Shown piece by piece: positions 7,892 through 17,004 of a stretch of DNA of 64,000 bases (within the stretch, counting starts at the first letter, position 1; every line of letters starts with the position of its first letter). The notes below the pieces were generated by a model. It searched no databases. It saw only the letters and a program-made list of their open reading frames with translations, and was not told where the DNA came from. Position numbers and translations under genes: made by a program. This stretch comes from Thalassobius sp049116315 (GTDB lineage Bacteria; Pseudomonadota; Alphaproteobacteria; Rhodobacterales; Rhodobacteraceae), in the NCBI GenBank assembly GCA_049116315.1, contig JAGDZD010000008.1, positions 186,001 to 250,000 of the forward strand, written 5' to 3'.

Positions 7892-8989
7892 GTGACCACG
7901 GATGAACGGTTTATGGCTTTGGCCTTGTCGCTCGGGCGACGGGGGCAGGGCAACACCTGGCCCAATCCCGCGGTGGGCTGCGTTCTGGTGCGCGATGGGC
8001 GCATTGTTGGGCGCGGATGGACGGCCCCGGGCGGACGCCCTCATGCGGAAACGCAGGCTTTGGCCCAAGCCGGTGGCGCGGCCCAAGGGGCAACCGCCTA
8101 TGTCACTCTGGAACCCTGTGCGCATCATGGTCAAACACCGCCCTGCGCAGAGGCTTTGGCCAGCGCAGGCGTGGCGCGTGTTGTAGCGGCCATGGCTGAC
8201 AGTGACCCTCGTGTCTCGGGGCAGGGGTTCGATAGTCTCAAAGCGGCTGGCGTCGAGGTCACAACCGGCGTGCTGGCAAAACAAGCGGCGCATGACCATG
8301 CGGGCTTTTTTCGCCGCATCGAAACCGGGCGGCCGTGGGTGACGCTGAAGCTCGCCAACAGTTTTGATGGCCGCATCGCAACGGCCACGGGCGAAAGCCA
8401 ATGGATCACTGGCCCTCAAGCGCGCCGGCATGTGCACGCTCTGCGTATGCGTCATGATGCGGTGATGGTTGGGGCGGGGACCGCCCGCGCAGATGATCCG
8501 TCACTGACCGTGCGCGACCTTGGGGTTGATCGACAACCGGTGCGCATCGTGATCAGTCGGCGGCTGGATCTGCCTTTGATGGGCCAGCTGGCCAAGACGG
8601 CCAAAGAGACTCCGGTCTGGATTTGTCATGGGGCCAATGTGGATCCGATGCTGGAGCGCACCTGGTCAGATATCGGCGCCAAGCTGATCGCCTGTGATGT
8701 GCGCCAGGGGCAAATCGATCCCACAGCAGCGTTACAACAACTCGCAAGCCAAGGTCTCACCCGTATTTTCTGCGAAGGGGGCGGGGCTTTGGCCGCGTCA
8801 CTGTTGATGCATGATCTGGTGGATGAGCTGGTGGGCTATACCGCCCCGCTGGTGATTGGCGCCGAAGGTCTACCCGCAGTGGGCGCCATTGGGCTTGAGC
8901 GGCTCAGTCAAGCGCCACGGTTTACCCTGCAAGAGGTCCGCCAACTTGGCGAAGACTGCGTGCAGCACTGGCGCCGCCCCACAGACTGA
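7892..8989 (+). CDS. ribD: Riboflavin biosynthesis deaminase/reductase RibD
   Basis: 365 residues from a GTG at 7892, which gives the usual family N-terminus (VTTDERFMALALSLGRRG); an upstream in-frame ATG at 7778 lies inside nrdR and would add an unrelated extension. The N-terminal cytidine-deaminase-like domain has the zinc signature PHAE and PCAHHGQTPPC. The C-terminal half is the NADPH-dependent reductase (WVTLKLANSFDGRIA through FCEGGGALAASLL). It carries out the second and third steps from the GTP cyclohydrolase product toward lumazine. The other rib genes resume about 4.8 kb downstream after three capsule genes on the opposite strand. Confidence 0.97.
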   Translation: MTTDERFMALALSLGRRGQGNTWPNPAVGCVLVRDGRIVGRGWTAPGGRPHAETQALAQAGGAAQGATAYVTLEPCAHHGQTPPCAEALASAGVARVVAAMADSDPRVSGQGFDSLKAAGVEVTTGVLAKQAAHDHAGFFRRIETGRPWVTLKLANSFDGRIATATGESQWITGPQARRHVHALRMRHDAVMVGAGTARADDPSLTVRDLGVDRQPVRIVISRRLDLPLMGQLAKTAKETPVWICHGANVDPMLERTWSDIGAKLIACDVRQGQIDPTAALQQLASQGLTRIFCEGGGALAASLLMHDLVDELVGYTAPLVIGAEGLPAVGAIGLERLSQAPRFTLQEVRQLGEDCVQHWRRPTD

Positions 8990-9003
8990 CCTCAATTCAT
9001 CGA

Positions 9004-9096
9004 CGAGGCGTGTGGCCTCGGGCGCTCCGCCGCAGGCGGTCAGACCCGGAATTTGCCGCAGGCAAACCGGGGACAGCCTGTCTGCGCAACGCGCAG
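9004..9096. repeat. Cluster of four short hairpins between convergent genes
   Basis: Four consecutive perfect inverted repeats lie between the ends of ribD (+) and kpsC (-): 9004-9009/9015-9020, 9027-9031/9035-9039, 9052-9057/9061-9066 (extended by 9045-9049/9067-9071) and 9082-9087/9091-9096. Two share the core CCGCAGGC. There is no T-tract, so a Rho-independent terminator is not obvious. It may be a REP-like element or a bidirectional transcript end. Confidence 0.6.
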
Positions 9097-9112
9097 CCCA
9101 TCGGATCACGTC

Positions 9113-11140
9113 TTAGCGCCAAAGGTGGGCAAAGCTGGCCACCGCCCCTTGCATTTTCGACAGAGCTCTCAGGTGGCGCGGCGGGCGCAGTTGCGCCTGC
9201 GCCAGCCGGGCCACGGCCACTTCCACCGGACAGGCCTGCCCGGTGACCGGGTCGTGATAGCGCGGATAATCGATCAAGCTGGCATGGACCAATCCTTCAA
9301 GGCTGACCCGCACGCGGCGCCTGTCAGGCTGGGGGGATAGATCGTGGGTTAATCCCCATCCCGCATAGAACGGCGCGCCCAGCGTGGTGACTTTGACACC
9401 GCGCATCAGCGCTTCAAATCCCAGCAGGGAGGTCATCGTCCAGACCTCTTGCACCTGTCCCAGCAGTGCAATCGGATCCGCGTGATCCAACACAGCATCC
9501 GCCAGCGTCAAGGCCTCTTCGGGATCGATCGCACCGGGGCGTAATCCCGCTTCGACATCTGGGTGAGGCTTATAGAGAATGACGGCCTCTGGGCGGGCTT
9601 GGCGCACGGCACGCAGCAAATCGATGTTGCGCGACACCCGGTCTGTGCCCAAACGGATTGAGGCATCATCTTCGACTTGCCCGGGCACCAAGATGCGGTG
9701 CCCTGCGGGCAGATCCGGCAGGTTGCCGCCCAGATTGTACTTGTTCAGCCCGTTGCGCAACACGGCACGGCGCAGCTTATCTGCGCGCAGCTCTTGATCT
9801 GGGCGCAGCGTGGCGCGTTGAGCGATGAGCCCTTCCAGCCGACTGGCACGTGTGGGGTCATAATAAATGCCCTGATTATCCAGCACCAACGACAGCGGCG
9901 GCACCAATTGCGCGCCCAGCCCCCGAGAGCGCAGAAAGCCATCTTCGACCCGGGTCAACCCCGCTGGAATGACATCCAAACTTTCAGTGGCGCGGGCCCA
10001 GATCATCTGAGGACGATCCGTAGGCACTGTCACCTCAGGCGTGAATTTGACCGCTTTTTCACGGCCAAAGAACTGGTTCAAATGGCCCCGTTTCCACAGG
10101 CGCATCCCCACGGCGTTCCAGCCCTGCTGATCTTGACGCCACGCATGGGTTTGCGCCTCAAAAATGTCGATGGCGTCTTCGAGGCGGCACAGTCGATCGT
10201 GGAACGGGTCATACCAAATCGGGTAGAGCATCATCACCCCAGCAAACAGCTGAGCCTGTGTCAAATGACGCTTGCGGCGCGGCAGGTCATGGAGGTCTTC
10301 GGTCAGTCCCCAGCCTGCGTAAAACGGTTTGCCAAACACTTTGGGGCGATGCCCCGCAAGAATGGCCTCAAACCCCATCTGAGAGGTGACAGTGTAGACG
10401 GCGGTGGCGCCCTCCATCAGCTTTTGTGGGCTGACGGCGGCCTCAAAAAGGGTTATCCGCTCATTTGTGTCTTGGTCACTGAAATAGCCCGCCCGGTGGC
10501 CTTGCTGGCTTTCGGGGTGGGTCTTGATCAGGATGCGGGCGCCGGGATTGTCCTCTTGCGCGTAATACAGCATCTCGCGAAAGGCATTGGCATCCGCGCC
10601 CCCCAGCTTGACCGACGCATCCCCGCGTGTTTGATCCAGCACCAAAACATATCCGGGATCGGGCAGTTTCGCATCGGTTTCATAGGCCGAGTATTTGCTA
10701 AGGTCCGCGTCGCGCAGGCGGGCCATATTGCCACGTGCGCGGTTCAACAGATCACTGTCATCCAACGGGTGTTCGGATAGGATCTGTTCAAGATCTGATT
10801 GTTGCGAGGCATCAAAATGCATCGCCTTTTGCGCCACAACCAATCCCAGAGGCGGCTCGCCAGAGCGTCCGGGATGTAAGGAGCGCAGGAAAGCATCTTC
10901 GATCCGCAGCAGCGCGGCACCTGTGCGTTCAGCCATGGCTTCGCCGCGCTTGGCATAGGGGGAATGCCCCCACACGCCGATGGCGTCATCCGCGGTGGGG
11001 CGAAACAGCTTTAGCTCAAGCCCTGCAAGGGAAAGGATCCGGCGCAACCGCTTTTGACGCAGAAAGCCTGCGTTGAAAAAAGCAACCCGCCGAGCAGGGT
11101 GCCCGGCGGGTTGAAATCCGATCCAATCGGGCCGCGACAT
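9113..11140 (-). CDS. kpsC: Capsule polysaccharide Kdo-transferase KpsC-like
   Basis: 675 residues, the size of the two-domain KpsC proteins. Two homologous halves are visible. Each has the pattern RIEDAFLRS or RVEDGFLRS, later YVLVLDQTRGDASV or RILVPGQVEDDASI, then ILIKTHPES or ILYKPHPDVE, and near the end VFGKPFYAGWGL or TLGAPFYAGWGL. In studied systems KpsC is a dual beta-Kdo transferase that, with KpsS, builds the poly-Kdo linker on phosphatidylglycerol for ABC-exported capsules. Two bases separate it from the export lipoprotein upstream, so translation is probably coupled. No ABC exporter genes are in the window. Confidence 0.93.
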   Translation of the reverse strand: MSRPDWIGFQPAGHPARRVAFFNAGFLRQKRLRRILSLAGLELKLFRPTADDAIGVWGHSPYAKRGEAMAERTGAALLRIEDAFLRSLHPGRSGEPPLGLVVAQKAMHFDASQQSDLEQILSEHPLDDSDLLNRARGNMARLRDADLSKYSAYETDAKLPDPGYVLVLDQTRGDASVKLGGADANAFREMLYYAQEDNPGARILIKTHPESQQGHRAGYFSDQDTNERITLFEAAVSPQKLMEGATAVYTVTSQMGFEAILAGHRPKVFGKPFYAGWGLTEDLHDLPRRKRHLTQAQLFAGVMMLYPIWYDPFHDRLCRLEDAIDIFEAQTHAWRQDQQGWNAVGMRLWKRGHLNQFFGREKAVKFTPEVTVPTDRPQMIWARATESLDVIPAGLTRVEDGFLRSRGLGAQLVPPLSLVLDNQGIYYDPTRASRLEGLIAQRATLRPDQELRADKLRRAVLRNGLNKYNLGGNLPDLPAGHRILVPGQVEDDASIRLGTDRVSRNIDLLRAVRQARPEAVILYKPHPDVEAGLRPGAIDPEEALTLADAVLDHADPIALLGQVQEVWTMTSLLGFEALMRGVKVTTLGAPFYAGWGLTHDLSPQPDRRRVRVSLEGLVHASLIDYPRYHDPVTGQACPVEVAVARLAQAQLRPPRHLRALSKMQGAVASFAHLWR

Positions 11141-11142
11141 TG

Positions 11143-12279
11143 TTAGCCGCCGCCTGCCAGAGCGCTCAGCGAGCTGGCTGTGGTCAAAGACCCGGTGAGG
11201 GACGAAATCGTTTTATCCCACTGGGTGAATGGCGCTTCGGTGACATAAAGCGTATCGCCGTCACGCACGGAAAAGTCACGCGCCATGAACAGGCCGTTGG
11301 GCTTGGTCAGATCCAGGACATAGACCAAACGCTGCGCCCCTTGCAGGTCACTGCGGCCCAATACCGAATTGGCAATCTCTGCTGGTTCGTTGCGCAGAAT
11401 GAACACGCCTGTGGGATCGGCTGCGGTGGCCAAAAGGCCGCCAACCTGTGCGATCGCCTCGACGGCGGAAACGGTTTTGCTTTCAAAGCCGACCTGCGAC
11501 TGGGTGCCGGTGGCCCCTAGGGCGGTAAAGGTACGCGTGTCACCTTCAACCAAGATCCGGTCCCCACCGCGCAAGGCGATGTCGAGCTCGGGGAACTCAT
11601 AGAGGTCTTGGAACCACACGTGGCCCCGCTCGGAACCGCGGATCACAGTGATCTGAGCGATTTCAGGTTCGATGGTCACACCGCCAGCGCGCGCCAGCAT
11701 CGCCGAAAGCGTGCGGGTGGGACGTTCGATGGCAAAGACGCCTTGCGCCCCAATGGATCCAACCAGAGATACGGTCGAACCGTCCCCTGCGGTGCGACGC
11801 ACCTCAACCTGTGGATCTGGTGTTTGTTCTTCGAGCTTGCGGGTGATGACACCGCGCAGCGCTTCGGGGGTGTTGCCAGCGGCGCGAACACGTCCGGCAT
11901 AGGGCACAAAGATAAAGCCCGCGCCGTCCACCTGCACTTCGCTCAGCGTTGTTGCTGAGCTGGCCGAACTGGCCAAAAGCCCGTCTTCGACGTTCTCCCA
12001 GACAGTCAAGCTAAGGCTGTCACCGGGGCGGATGATGTCCGATCCCAGTTGACCCGCGCGGGTAAAGCTATCGGGGAACCCCAATGCAGGGGTTACAGCG
12101 GTGGCCCGGGTCACACGGTCATTGACCGACACCACAAAGGCGTCACCTTGATTTTGAACGGAACCCGCAAAAATTTCACGTTTATTGGGGCCCACACGGG
12201 GTAGCCCGCAGGACGCCACAAGCGCCACCGCGGCCAAAATGGCGACGGATTTCGCCCGTCTGGATGCTAGGAGTTTCAC
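11143..12279 (-). CDS. Polysaccharide export outer-membrane lipoprotein (Wza/KpsD type)
   Basis: 378 residues from a GTG start with an AGGAGA ribosome binding site. An upstream in-frame ATG at 12315 would add 12 charged residues in front of the signal sequence. A lipoprotein signal ends in VASC (Cys24), so the protein should be acylated and reach the outer membrane. A poly-export domain (IIRPGDSLSLTVWENVEDG, VQVDGAGFIFVPYAGRV) is followed by SLBB repeats (VSLVGSIGAQGVFAI; RDGDTLYVTEAP at the end). It forms the outer-membrane channel for capsule or exopolysaccharide. It lies between kpsS and kpsC, consistent with a capsule export operon. Confidence 0.93.
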   Translation of the reverse strand: MKLLASRRAKSVAILAAVALVASCGLPRVGPNKREIFAGSVQNQGDAFVVSVNDRVTRATAVTPALGFPDSFTRAGQLGSDIIRPGDSLSLTVWENVEDGLLASSASSATTLSEVQVDGAGFIFVPYAGRVRAAGNTPEALRGVITRKLEEQTPDPQVEVRRTAGDGSTVSLVGSIGAQGVFAIERPTRTLSAMLARAGGVTIEPEIAQITVIRGSERGHVWFQDLYEFPELDIALRGGDRILVEGDTRTFTALGATGTQSQVGFESKTVSAVEAIAQVGGLLATAADPTGVFILRNEPAEIANSVLGRSDLQGAQRLVYVLDLTKPNGLFMARDFSVRDGDTLYVTEAPFTQWDKTISSLTGSLTTASSLSALAGGG

Positions 12280-12374
12280 TGCTCGGTCTCCTCGACCTGT
12301 TATTATCTGCCTCAAGTCTTTTCCCCAACCTATCGGAATCGGTGAGAAAAATCCAGCGCTACACCTAGTGTCTG

Positions 12375-13667
12375 TTAGTTCACGAGACGCAACTGTTGCC
12401 TTGGGGCCGCGGTTCCCGACTTTAATGCGTCATAGGGATCTTCGACAGATAACATCATATCGACCACGTGGCGCAGCAGTTGTTTGCGCCCGCGTGAAGA
12501 GTAGAAGCCGCCCGGCAGCTGGCTGGTTTCCAGCAGAAAGCGACGATAGTCGCGATAGGCAGGCAGATCTGGGCGTTCAGCCGCTTTGAAAAAGGCGGGC
12601 AAAGGCTGATCAGAGACAAATTCAGGTTTGGCATAAACCGCGTCACCAAAGACCTTAAGCGGGATGCCCCGCCACAGGACTTGCTGACCCGCGGTTGAGT
12701 TCACGGTGATGGCGGTGCGCGCGTCATTCAACAGGCGCGCCAGTTTGCCGCCGCGGACAAAATGCACCCGGTCCAACACGCCCGCCTGTTTGGCAAGGCG
12801 GTTGATTTCGCGTTTCAAGGGGATGCGACCATTTTCAAGCGGATGCGCCTTGATCACCAGATGGTGGTGACCCGGTGCGCCTTTGGCAAAGCCATCAATC
12901 GTCAGCTCTAGGAATTCGGTCATCGAAGAAAACGGCGAGTGCTTTTGAAACGCGCTGTCATGTTGCAGCTGCAACAACGCCACATGGTAGGGAAAGCCCC
13001 CGTGACGAATGCGCAACGTGGCCAATGTGCGTTCTATGATTTGCAACGGTGTCATCAGCAGCCGGTTGAAATATAGGTAGAATTCGCGCGAAACCGGCAG
13101 ATCACGATGACGACGGAACAGCTTGTAATCTTGGTTTCGGAACATCACGAACCAATGATACAACGCGCCATAGAACACGTGGTGACGCATGTCGCCCCAG
13201 TGGCTTGGCGGCAAATTGCTGTCCATATCTGAACGCTCAAGCGCTTCGCGCATTTCGGGCACGCTCAGGTCCATCAGACGGGAATGGCCATTGCTGCCGT
13301 TGCGCTCGTAGGTGACCCAGAAAGGGCGCAGATACCCCTCTTCGAACACATGAATACGCAGACCCAGCTCTTTGGCATGGGCCACGGCTTGGGCGTGAAT
13401 GGGGCGTGTGTCGCCGTATAGCACAATGTCCGTCACCTGCTTTTCAGCACAGATTTCGGCAAAGGTTTCCGGCCATTGTTCAGGAGTGCGCTGAAAGGGC
13501 AAATAGCTGTCGCGATCAAACCAAAAGGCGCGATCCCCCGCGTTAAAGCCCACCCGCCAAACAGTCGCACCTGCTCGGCGCAGCATTTTGGCAAGCTGGT
13601 GAAAGAATGGGCCATGGGGACCCTGCAAGCATAGGAATACGCGATGATCTTCGATGGGACTGCTCAT
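12375..13667 (-). CDS. kpsS: Capsule polysaccharide Kdo-transferase KpsS-like
   Basis: 430 residues from the ATG at 13667, which has a GAGGTGGG site upstream; a GTG six codons earlier overlaps that site. Family features: FLCLQGPHGPFFHQLAKML at the N-terminus, VLYGDTRPIHAQAVAHAKE, HVFEEGYLRPFWVTYE, LVIKAHPLENGR and a Kdo/sialyl-transferase-like TAITVNSTAGQQVLWRGIP. KpsS adds the first beta-Kdo to the lipid acceptor in group 2 capsules and works with KpsC. It is first in the reverse-strand capsule operon; about 95 bases separate it from the export lipoprotein. Confidence 0.92.
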   Translation of the reverse strand: MSSPIEDHRVFLCLQGPHGPFFHQLAKMLRRAGATVWRVGFNAGDRAFWFDRDSYLPFQRTPEQWPETFAEICAEKQVTDIVLYGDTRPIHAQAVAHAKELGLRIHVFEEGYLRPFWVTYERNGSNGHSRLMDLSVPEMREALERSDMDSNLPPSHWGDMRHHVFYGALYHWFVMFRNQDYKLFRRHRDLPVSREFYLYFNRLLMTPLQIIERTLATLRIRHGGFPYHVALLQLQHDSAFQKHSPFSSMTEFLELTIDGFAKGAPGHHHLVIKAHPLENGRIPLKREINRLAKQAGVLDRVHFVRGGKLARLLNDARTAITVNSTAGQQVLWRGIPLKVFGDAVYAKPEFVSDQPLPAFFKAAERPDLPAYRDYRRFLLETSQLPGGFYSSRGRKQLLRHVVDMMLSVEDPYDALKSGTAAPRQQLRLVN

Positions 13668-13808
13668 TTTTTTGTTAGGGCCCACCTCTATGACAGGTGT
13701 GGCTTTCGCTTAGCTTACCCCAAATTCGTGACGAAATTAAGGCCGCGGGGCGCTTGCCCCTGAACTAGGCAACGGCTAGATCTGAACAAAGTTTAGAAAG
13801 GACCTGCG

Positions 13809-14402
13809 ATGTTTACCGGGATTGTCACAGATATTGGCGAAGTTTTGCACACCGAGCAACGTGGTGACCTGCGGGCCCGCATCGCCACGGCCTATGATAT
13901 GGCTGGCGTGGATCTTGGCGCTTCGATCGCCTGTGATGGGGTCTGCCTGACCGTCGTGGCCAAAGGGGACACTTGGTTTGACGTCGATATCTCGGCGGAA
14001 AGTGTTGAGGTCACCAATATCGGACGCAATCGCTGGTCAGAGGGGCGCAAGTTGAACCTTGAACGCGCCTTGAAGGTTGGGGATGAGTTGGGTGGGCACA
14101 TCGTTTCTGGCCATGTGGATGGCGTTGCAGAGCTGATTTCATTGGTGGATGAGGGCGACAGCACGCGCATGACCTTTGTGGCCCCGGTGGAGCTTGCAAA
14201 ATTCATCGCACCGAAAGGATCAGTCACGCTGAACGGCACATCTTTGACTGTGAACGAGGTGGAGGGCACCTCGTTTGGCATCAACGTGATCCCCCACACC
14301 AAAGAGGTGACAACCTGGGGGCAGGTGCAAGTTGGCGACTTGATCAATCTTGAGATCGACACGATGGCGCGTTATGCCGCGCGGCTGCGTGAGTTCGACT
14401 GA
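13809..14402 (+). CDS. ribE: Riboflavin synthase alpha chain
   Basis: 197 residues, MFTGIVTDIGEV start, AAAGGA site upstream. Two lumazine-binding beta-barrel repeats are visible, each ending in a typical SLTV-like strand (IACDGVCLTVV; VTLNGTSLTVNEV). The GGHIVSGHVDGVAE motif between them is diagnostic. The enzyme dismutates two 6,7-dimethyl-8-ribityllumazine molecules to riboflavin as a trimer. No FMN riboswitch is visible in the 140 bases in front. Confidence 0.97.
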   Translation: MFTGIVTDIGEVLHTEQRGDLRARIATAYDMAGVDLGASIACDGVCLTVVAKGDTWFDVDISAESVEVTNIGRNRWSEGRKLNLERALKVGDELGGHIVSGHVDGVAELISLVDEGDSTRMTFVAPVELAKFIAPKGSVTLNGTSLTVNEVEGTSFGINVIPHTKEVTTWGQVQVGDLINLEIDTMARYAARLREFD

Positions 14403-14410
14403 TCCAGGAA

Positions 14411-14447
14411 AGGGGCGCTGCCCCTCAGCAAAAATTGTGATTTTTGC
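14411..14447 (+). terminator. Two hairpins after ribE
   Basis: A 6-bp GC stem (14411-14416/14420-14425) is followed at once by an 8-bp AT-rich stem (14428-14435/14440-14447, loop TGTG). They start 9 bases after the ribE stop and could end or attenuate transcription before ribBA. The rest of the 277-base gap (to 14679) has no gene; the CCCCGAGGTATTTTT segment near 14453-14467 resembles an intergenic motif I associate with roseobacters (recollection, not verified). Confidence 0.45.
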
Positions 14448-14679
14448 ATTCACCCCGAGGTATTTTTCCAAGAAAAAGCGGCTTGGGCGTGGGGACAACG
14501 GCGCGGTTGGCGGCCCGAGGGGGCGGGCTTGGCCCGACACCGAGACAAACCTGTGCGCCTGATAAGGCGCGCCGCGGTTTTATGGTTGGGCGTTTGGGGG
14601 AGGTGTCTTGGATGCCAAAGCTCTGGCCTTTGCAGAGCAGCTGCGGTATTTGGCGCCTATCATTTTGAAAGGGGCGCCC

Positions 14680-15813
14680 ATGCCTGAAAGCTCAGCCTTT
14701 GAAAATCCCGGCCCCGTTGAGACCGCTTTGCGCGACGCGATCAGCCCAATCGAAGAGATCATTGCGGATGCGGCCAGGGGCAAGATGTACATTCTTGTCG
14801 ATCACGAGGATCGCGAGAATGAGGGGGATTTGATCATCCCGGCGGAATTTGCAGATGCTGAAGCGATCAATTTCATGGCGACCCATGGGCGCGGGTTGAT
14901 CTGTTTGCCGATGACGGCTGAGCGGATTGAGCATTTGGGGTTGCCCATGATGGCGGTGAACAATTCTTCGCGTCATGAGACTGCGTTTACCGTATCGATT
15001 GAGGCCCGCGAAGGGGTGAGCACGGGCATTTCTGCCGGAGATCGTGCTTTGACCGTGGCGGCGGCAATCAACGAGCAAAACGCGATGTCAGCTTTGGCAA
15101 CGCCCGGGCATGTGTTTCCGTTGCGCGCCAAGCGGGGCGGCGTTTTGGTGCGAGCGGGTCATACAGAAGCATCGGTGGATATTTCGCGCCTTGCCAATCT
15201 GAACCCTTCGGCGGTGATTTGCGAGATTATGAACGCGGATGGCACCATGGCTCGGTTGCCCGAGCTGGTCACCTTGGCCAAAGAGCATGGGTTGAAGATC
15301 GGCACGATCAGCGATCTGATCAAATATCGATCGCGCAATGACAATCTGGTGGTGGAAACCTCGCGACGCTCGGTGCAATCGGAATATGGGGGGGATTGGG
15401 AGATGCGTATCTTTACCGATCAGACCCATGGGGTTGAGCATGTGGTCATGGTCAAGGGCGATATCACGACACCTGAGCCGGTGTTGACGCGCACCCACGC
15501 CTTGCACGAAGCGACGGATGTCTTGGGGCTGGGACCGAAATCCGCCCGTGAATTGCCCGCGGCGATGGAAAAGATTGCAGCGCAGGGCCGTGGCATTGTG
15601 TGTTTGTTCCGCCAGCCACGTGCGGCGCTTTATGCCAACGAAGAAGAGGGGCCGCGCACGATCAAGCAGACCGGGCTTGGGGCGCAAATTCTGTCTAAGA
15701 TGGGCGTGAATGAACTGATTTTGCTAACGGATTCACCGGCCACAAAATATGTGGGACTGGATGCGTTTGGATTGACTATTGTGGGCACAAGCCCAATTTT
15801 GAAGGAGAGCTGA
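14680..15813 (+). CDS. ribB: 3,4-dihydroxy-2-butanone-4-phosphate synthase with degenerate GTP cyclohydrolase II domain (RibBA/RibBX-like)
   Basis: 377 residues from the ATG at 14680 (AAAGGGG upstream); a TTG at 14608 would add 24 residues. The N-terminal half (~30-230) is a complete DHBP synthase with the acidic active-site loop DHEDRENEGDLI and the RHETAFTVSI and PGHVFPLRAKRGGVLVRAGHTEA motifs. The C-terminal half (~245-370) has the RibA fold (MVKGDITTPEPVLTRTHALHE, LGAQILSKMGVNELILLTDSP) but none of the three zinc-binding Cys expected after the HALHE position. It should therefore make only the four-carbon precursor. Similar RibBA proteins with inactive RibA halves are described in alphaproteobacteria. 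It is followed one base later by ribH. Confidence 0.93.
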   Translation: MPESSAFENPGPVETALRDAISPIEEIIADAARGKMYILVDHEDRENEGDLIIPAEFADAEAINFMATHGRGLICLPMTAERIEHLGLPMMAVNNSSRHETAFTVSIEAREGVSTGISAGDRALTVAAAINEQNAMSALATPGHVFPLRAKRGGVLVRAGHTEASVDISRLANLNPSAVICEIMNADGTMARLPELVTLAKEHGLKIGTISDLIKYRSRNDNLVVETSRRSVQSEYGGDWEMRIFTDQTHGVEHVVMVKGDITTPEPVLTRTHALHEATDVLGLGPKSARELPAAMEKIAAQGRGIVCLFRQPRAALYANEEEGPRTIKQTGLGAQILSKMGVNELILLTDSPATKYVGLDAFGLTIVGTSPILKES

Positions 15814-15814
15814 C

Positions 15815-16366
15815 ATGGCTGGCCATGAATCCCACTATATCTTGCCACGTCCCGCGTTTGACAAACCGGTCAAGCTGTTGATCGTGATCTCGCCTTATTA
15901 CAAAGACATTGCCGACAATATGTTGGCTGGTGCCAAAGCGGAAATCGAAGCTGTGGGCGCCACTTGGGAAGTGGCTGAGGTGCCGGGCGCTTTGGAAATT
16001 CCCACAGCCATCAATATTGCTGAACGGATGAGTAACTTTGACGGCTATGTGGCGTTGGGCTGTGTTATTCGCGGCGAAACAACCCATTACGAAACCGTGT
16101 GCAATGACTCTAGCCGGGCCATTCAATTGCTTGGCTTGCAGGGGCTGTGCATCGGCAATGGCATCCTGACCGTAGAAAACCGACCCCAAGCTGAGGTGCG
16201 CGCAGATCCCAAGGATCAAAACAAAGGCGGTGGGGCTGCCGCTGCGGCCTTGCATCTGATCGCATTGGCCCGTAAGTGGGGCGGCCAGCGTAAGGGGGTG
16301 GGATTCGCACCCATCACGCAAGAGCTGAAGCTGGCCGGCGAACTCAAGGACAATCCAACCGCATGA
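15815..16366 (+). CDS. ribH: 6,7-dimethyl-8-ribityllumazine synthase
   Basis: 183 residues, somewhat long at the N-terminus for the family. Core motifs are visible: VEVPGALEIP-like AEVPGALEIPTAI, YVALGCVIRGETTHYETV and NGILTVEN. It condenses the RibB product with the ribityl-aminopyrimidine to give the lumazine, in an icosahedral or pentameric assembly. It starts one base after the ribB stop and its last 4 bases overlap nusB, so ribB-ribH-nusB are one unit. Confidence 0.97.
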   Translation: MAGHESHYILPRPAFDKPVKLLIVISPYYKDIADNMLAGAKAEIEAVGATWEVAEVPGALEIPTAINIAERMSNFDGYVALGCVIRGETTHYETVCNDSSRAIQLLGLQGLCIGNGILTVENRPQAEVRADPKDQNKGGGAAAAALHLIALARKWGGQRKGVGFAPITQELKLAGELKDNPTA

Positions 16367-16851
16367 CTTCTTCTGAAGACCGTAAACCGCTTTCGAACAA
16401 TCAAAAGCGCAAAATGAAATCAGCCTCGCGTCTTTACGCGGTGCAGGCCTTGTTTCAGATGGAGCAGTCCGCTCAGACCGTTGAGCAAATCATGGTCGAG
16501 TTTCTCGATCACCGATTTGGGGCAGAGTATGACGGCGAAGAGATGCAAGAAGGCGATGCCCAGCATTTCCGGGACACCATGAAGGATGCGGTCAACTGGC
16601 AGGCCAAGATTGACCAGATGACGGATCGTGCCTTGGTGGCCAAATGGCCGATTGGGCGGATTGATCCAACATTGCGCGCCCTGTTTCGCGCCGCTGGTGC
16701 CGAGCTGACCCAAGCTCAAACGCCGCCCAAAGTGGTCATCACTGAATATGTCGATGTGGCGCGTGCGTTCTTTCCCGAAAGCAAAGAACCCAAGTTTGTG
16801 AATGCGGTTCTGGATCACATGGCGCGCGAAGCCCGTCCCGAAGCGTTCTAA
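16363..16851 (+). CDS. nusB: Transcription antitermination factor NusB
   Basis: 162 residues, all-helical NusB family. Visible motifs: SASRLYAVQALFQMEQS near the start, WPIGRIDPTLRALFRAAGAEL and PPKVVITEYVDVARAFFPESKEPKFVNAVLDHMA. With NusE it binds boxA RNA and supports rRNA antitermination. It overlaps ribH by 4 bases (ATGA), the usual alphaproteobacterial order. Confidence 0.96.
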   Translation: MTSSEDRKPLSNNQKRKMKSASRLYAVQALFQMEQSAQTVEQIMVEFLDHRFGAEYDGEEMQEGDAQHFRDTMKDAVNWQAKIDQMTDRALVAKWPIGRIDPTLRALFRAAGAELTQAQTPPKVVITEYVDVARAFFPESKEPKFVNAVLDHMAREARPEAF

Positions 16852-17004
16852 TCACGCGGGCTGACCCGTCAGCAGGCGCGTCCCTTGTTGATTGATGTGA
16901 CATAGCGCCCCGGTCGAGGGAGCTGCACCCTGTTTGCAGGCAAAGGCCCTTGTGTGGTGTGGGCTGTGGCCTATCCTGGAGCCGTCTCAACTCAGGAGCG
17001 CCCA

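Noticed and set aside
9677..10780. 367-codon plus-strand open frame
   Set aside because: Antisense to kpsC, whose two-domain motifs are clear.
13686..13808. FMN riboswitch before ribE or ribB (also checked 14403-14679)
   Set aside because: The conserved FMN-aptamer blocks are not seen; only simple hairpins.
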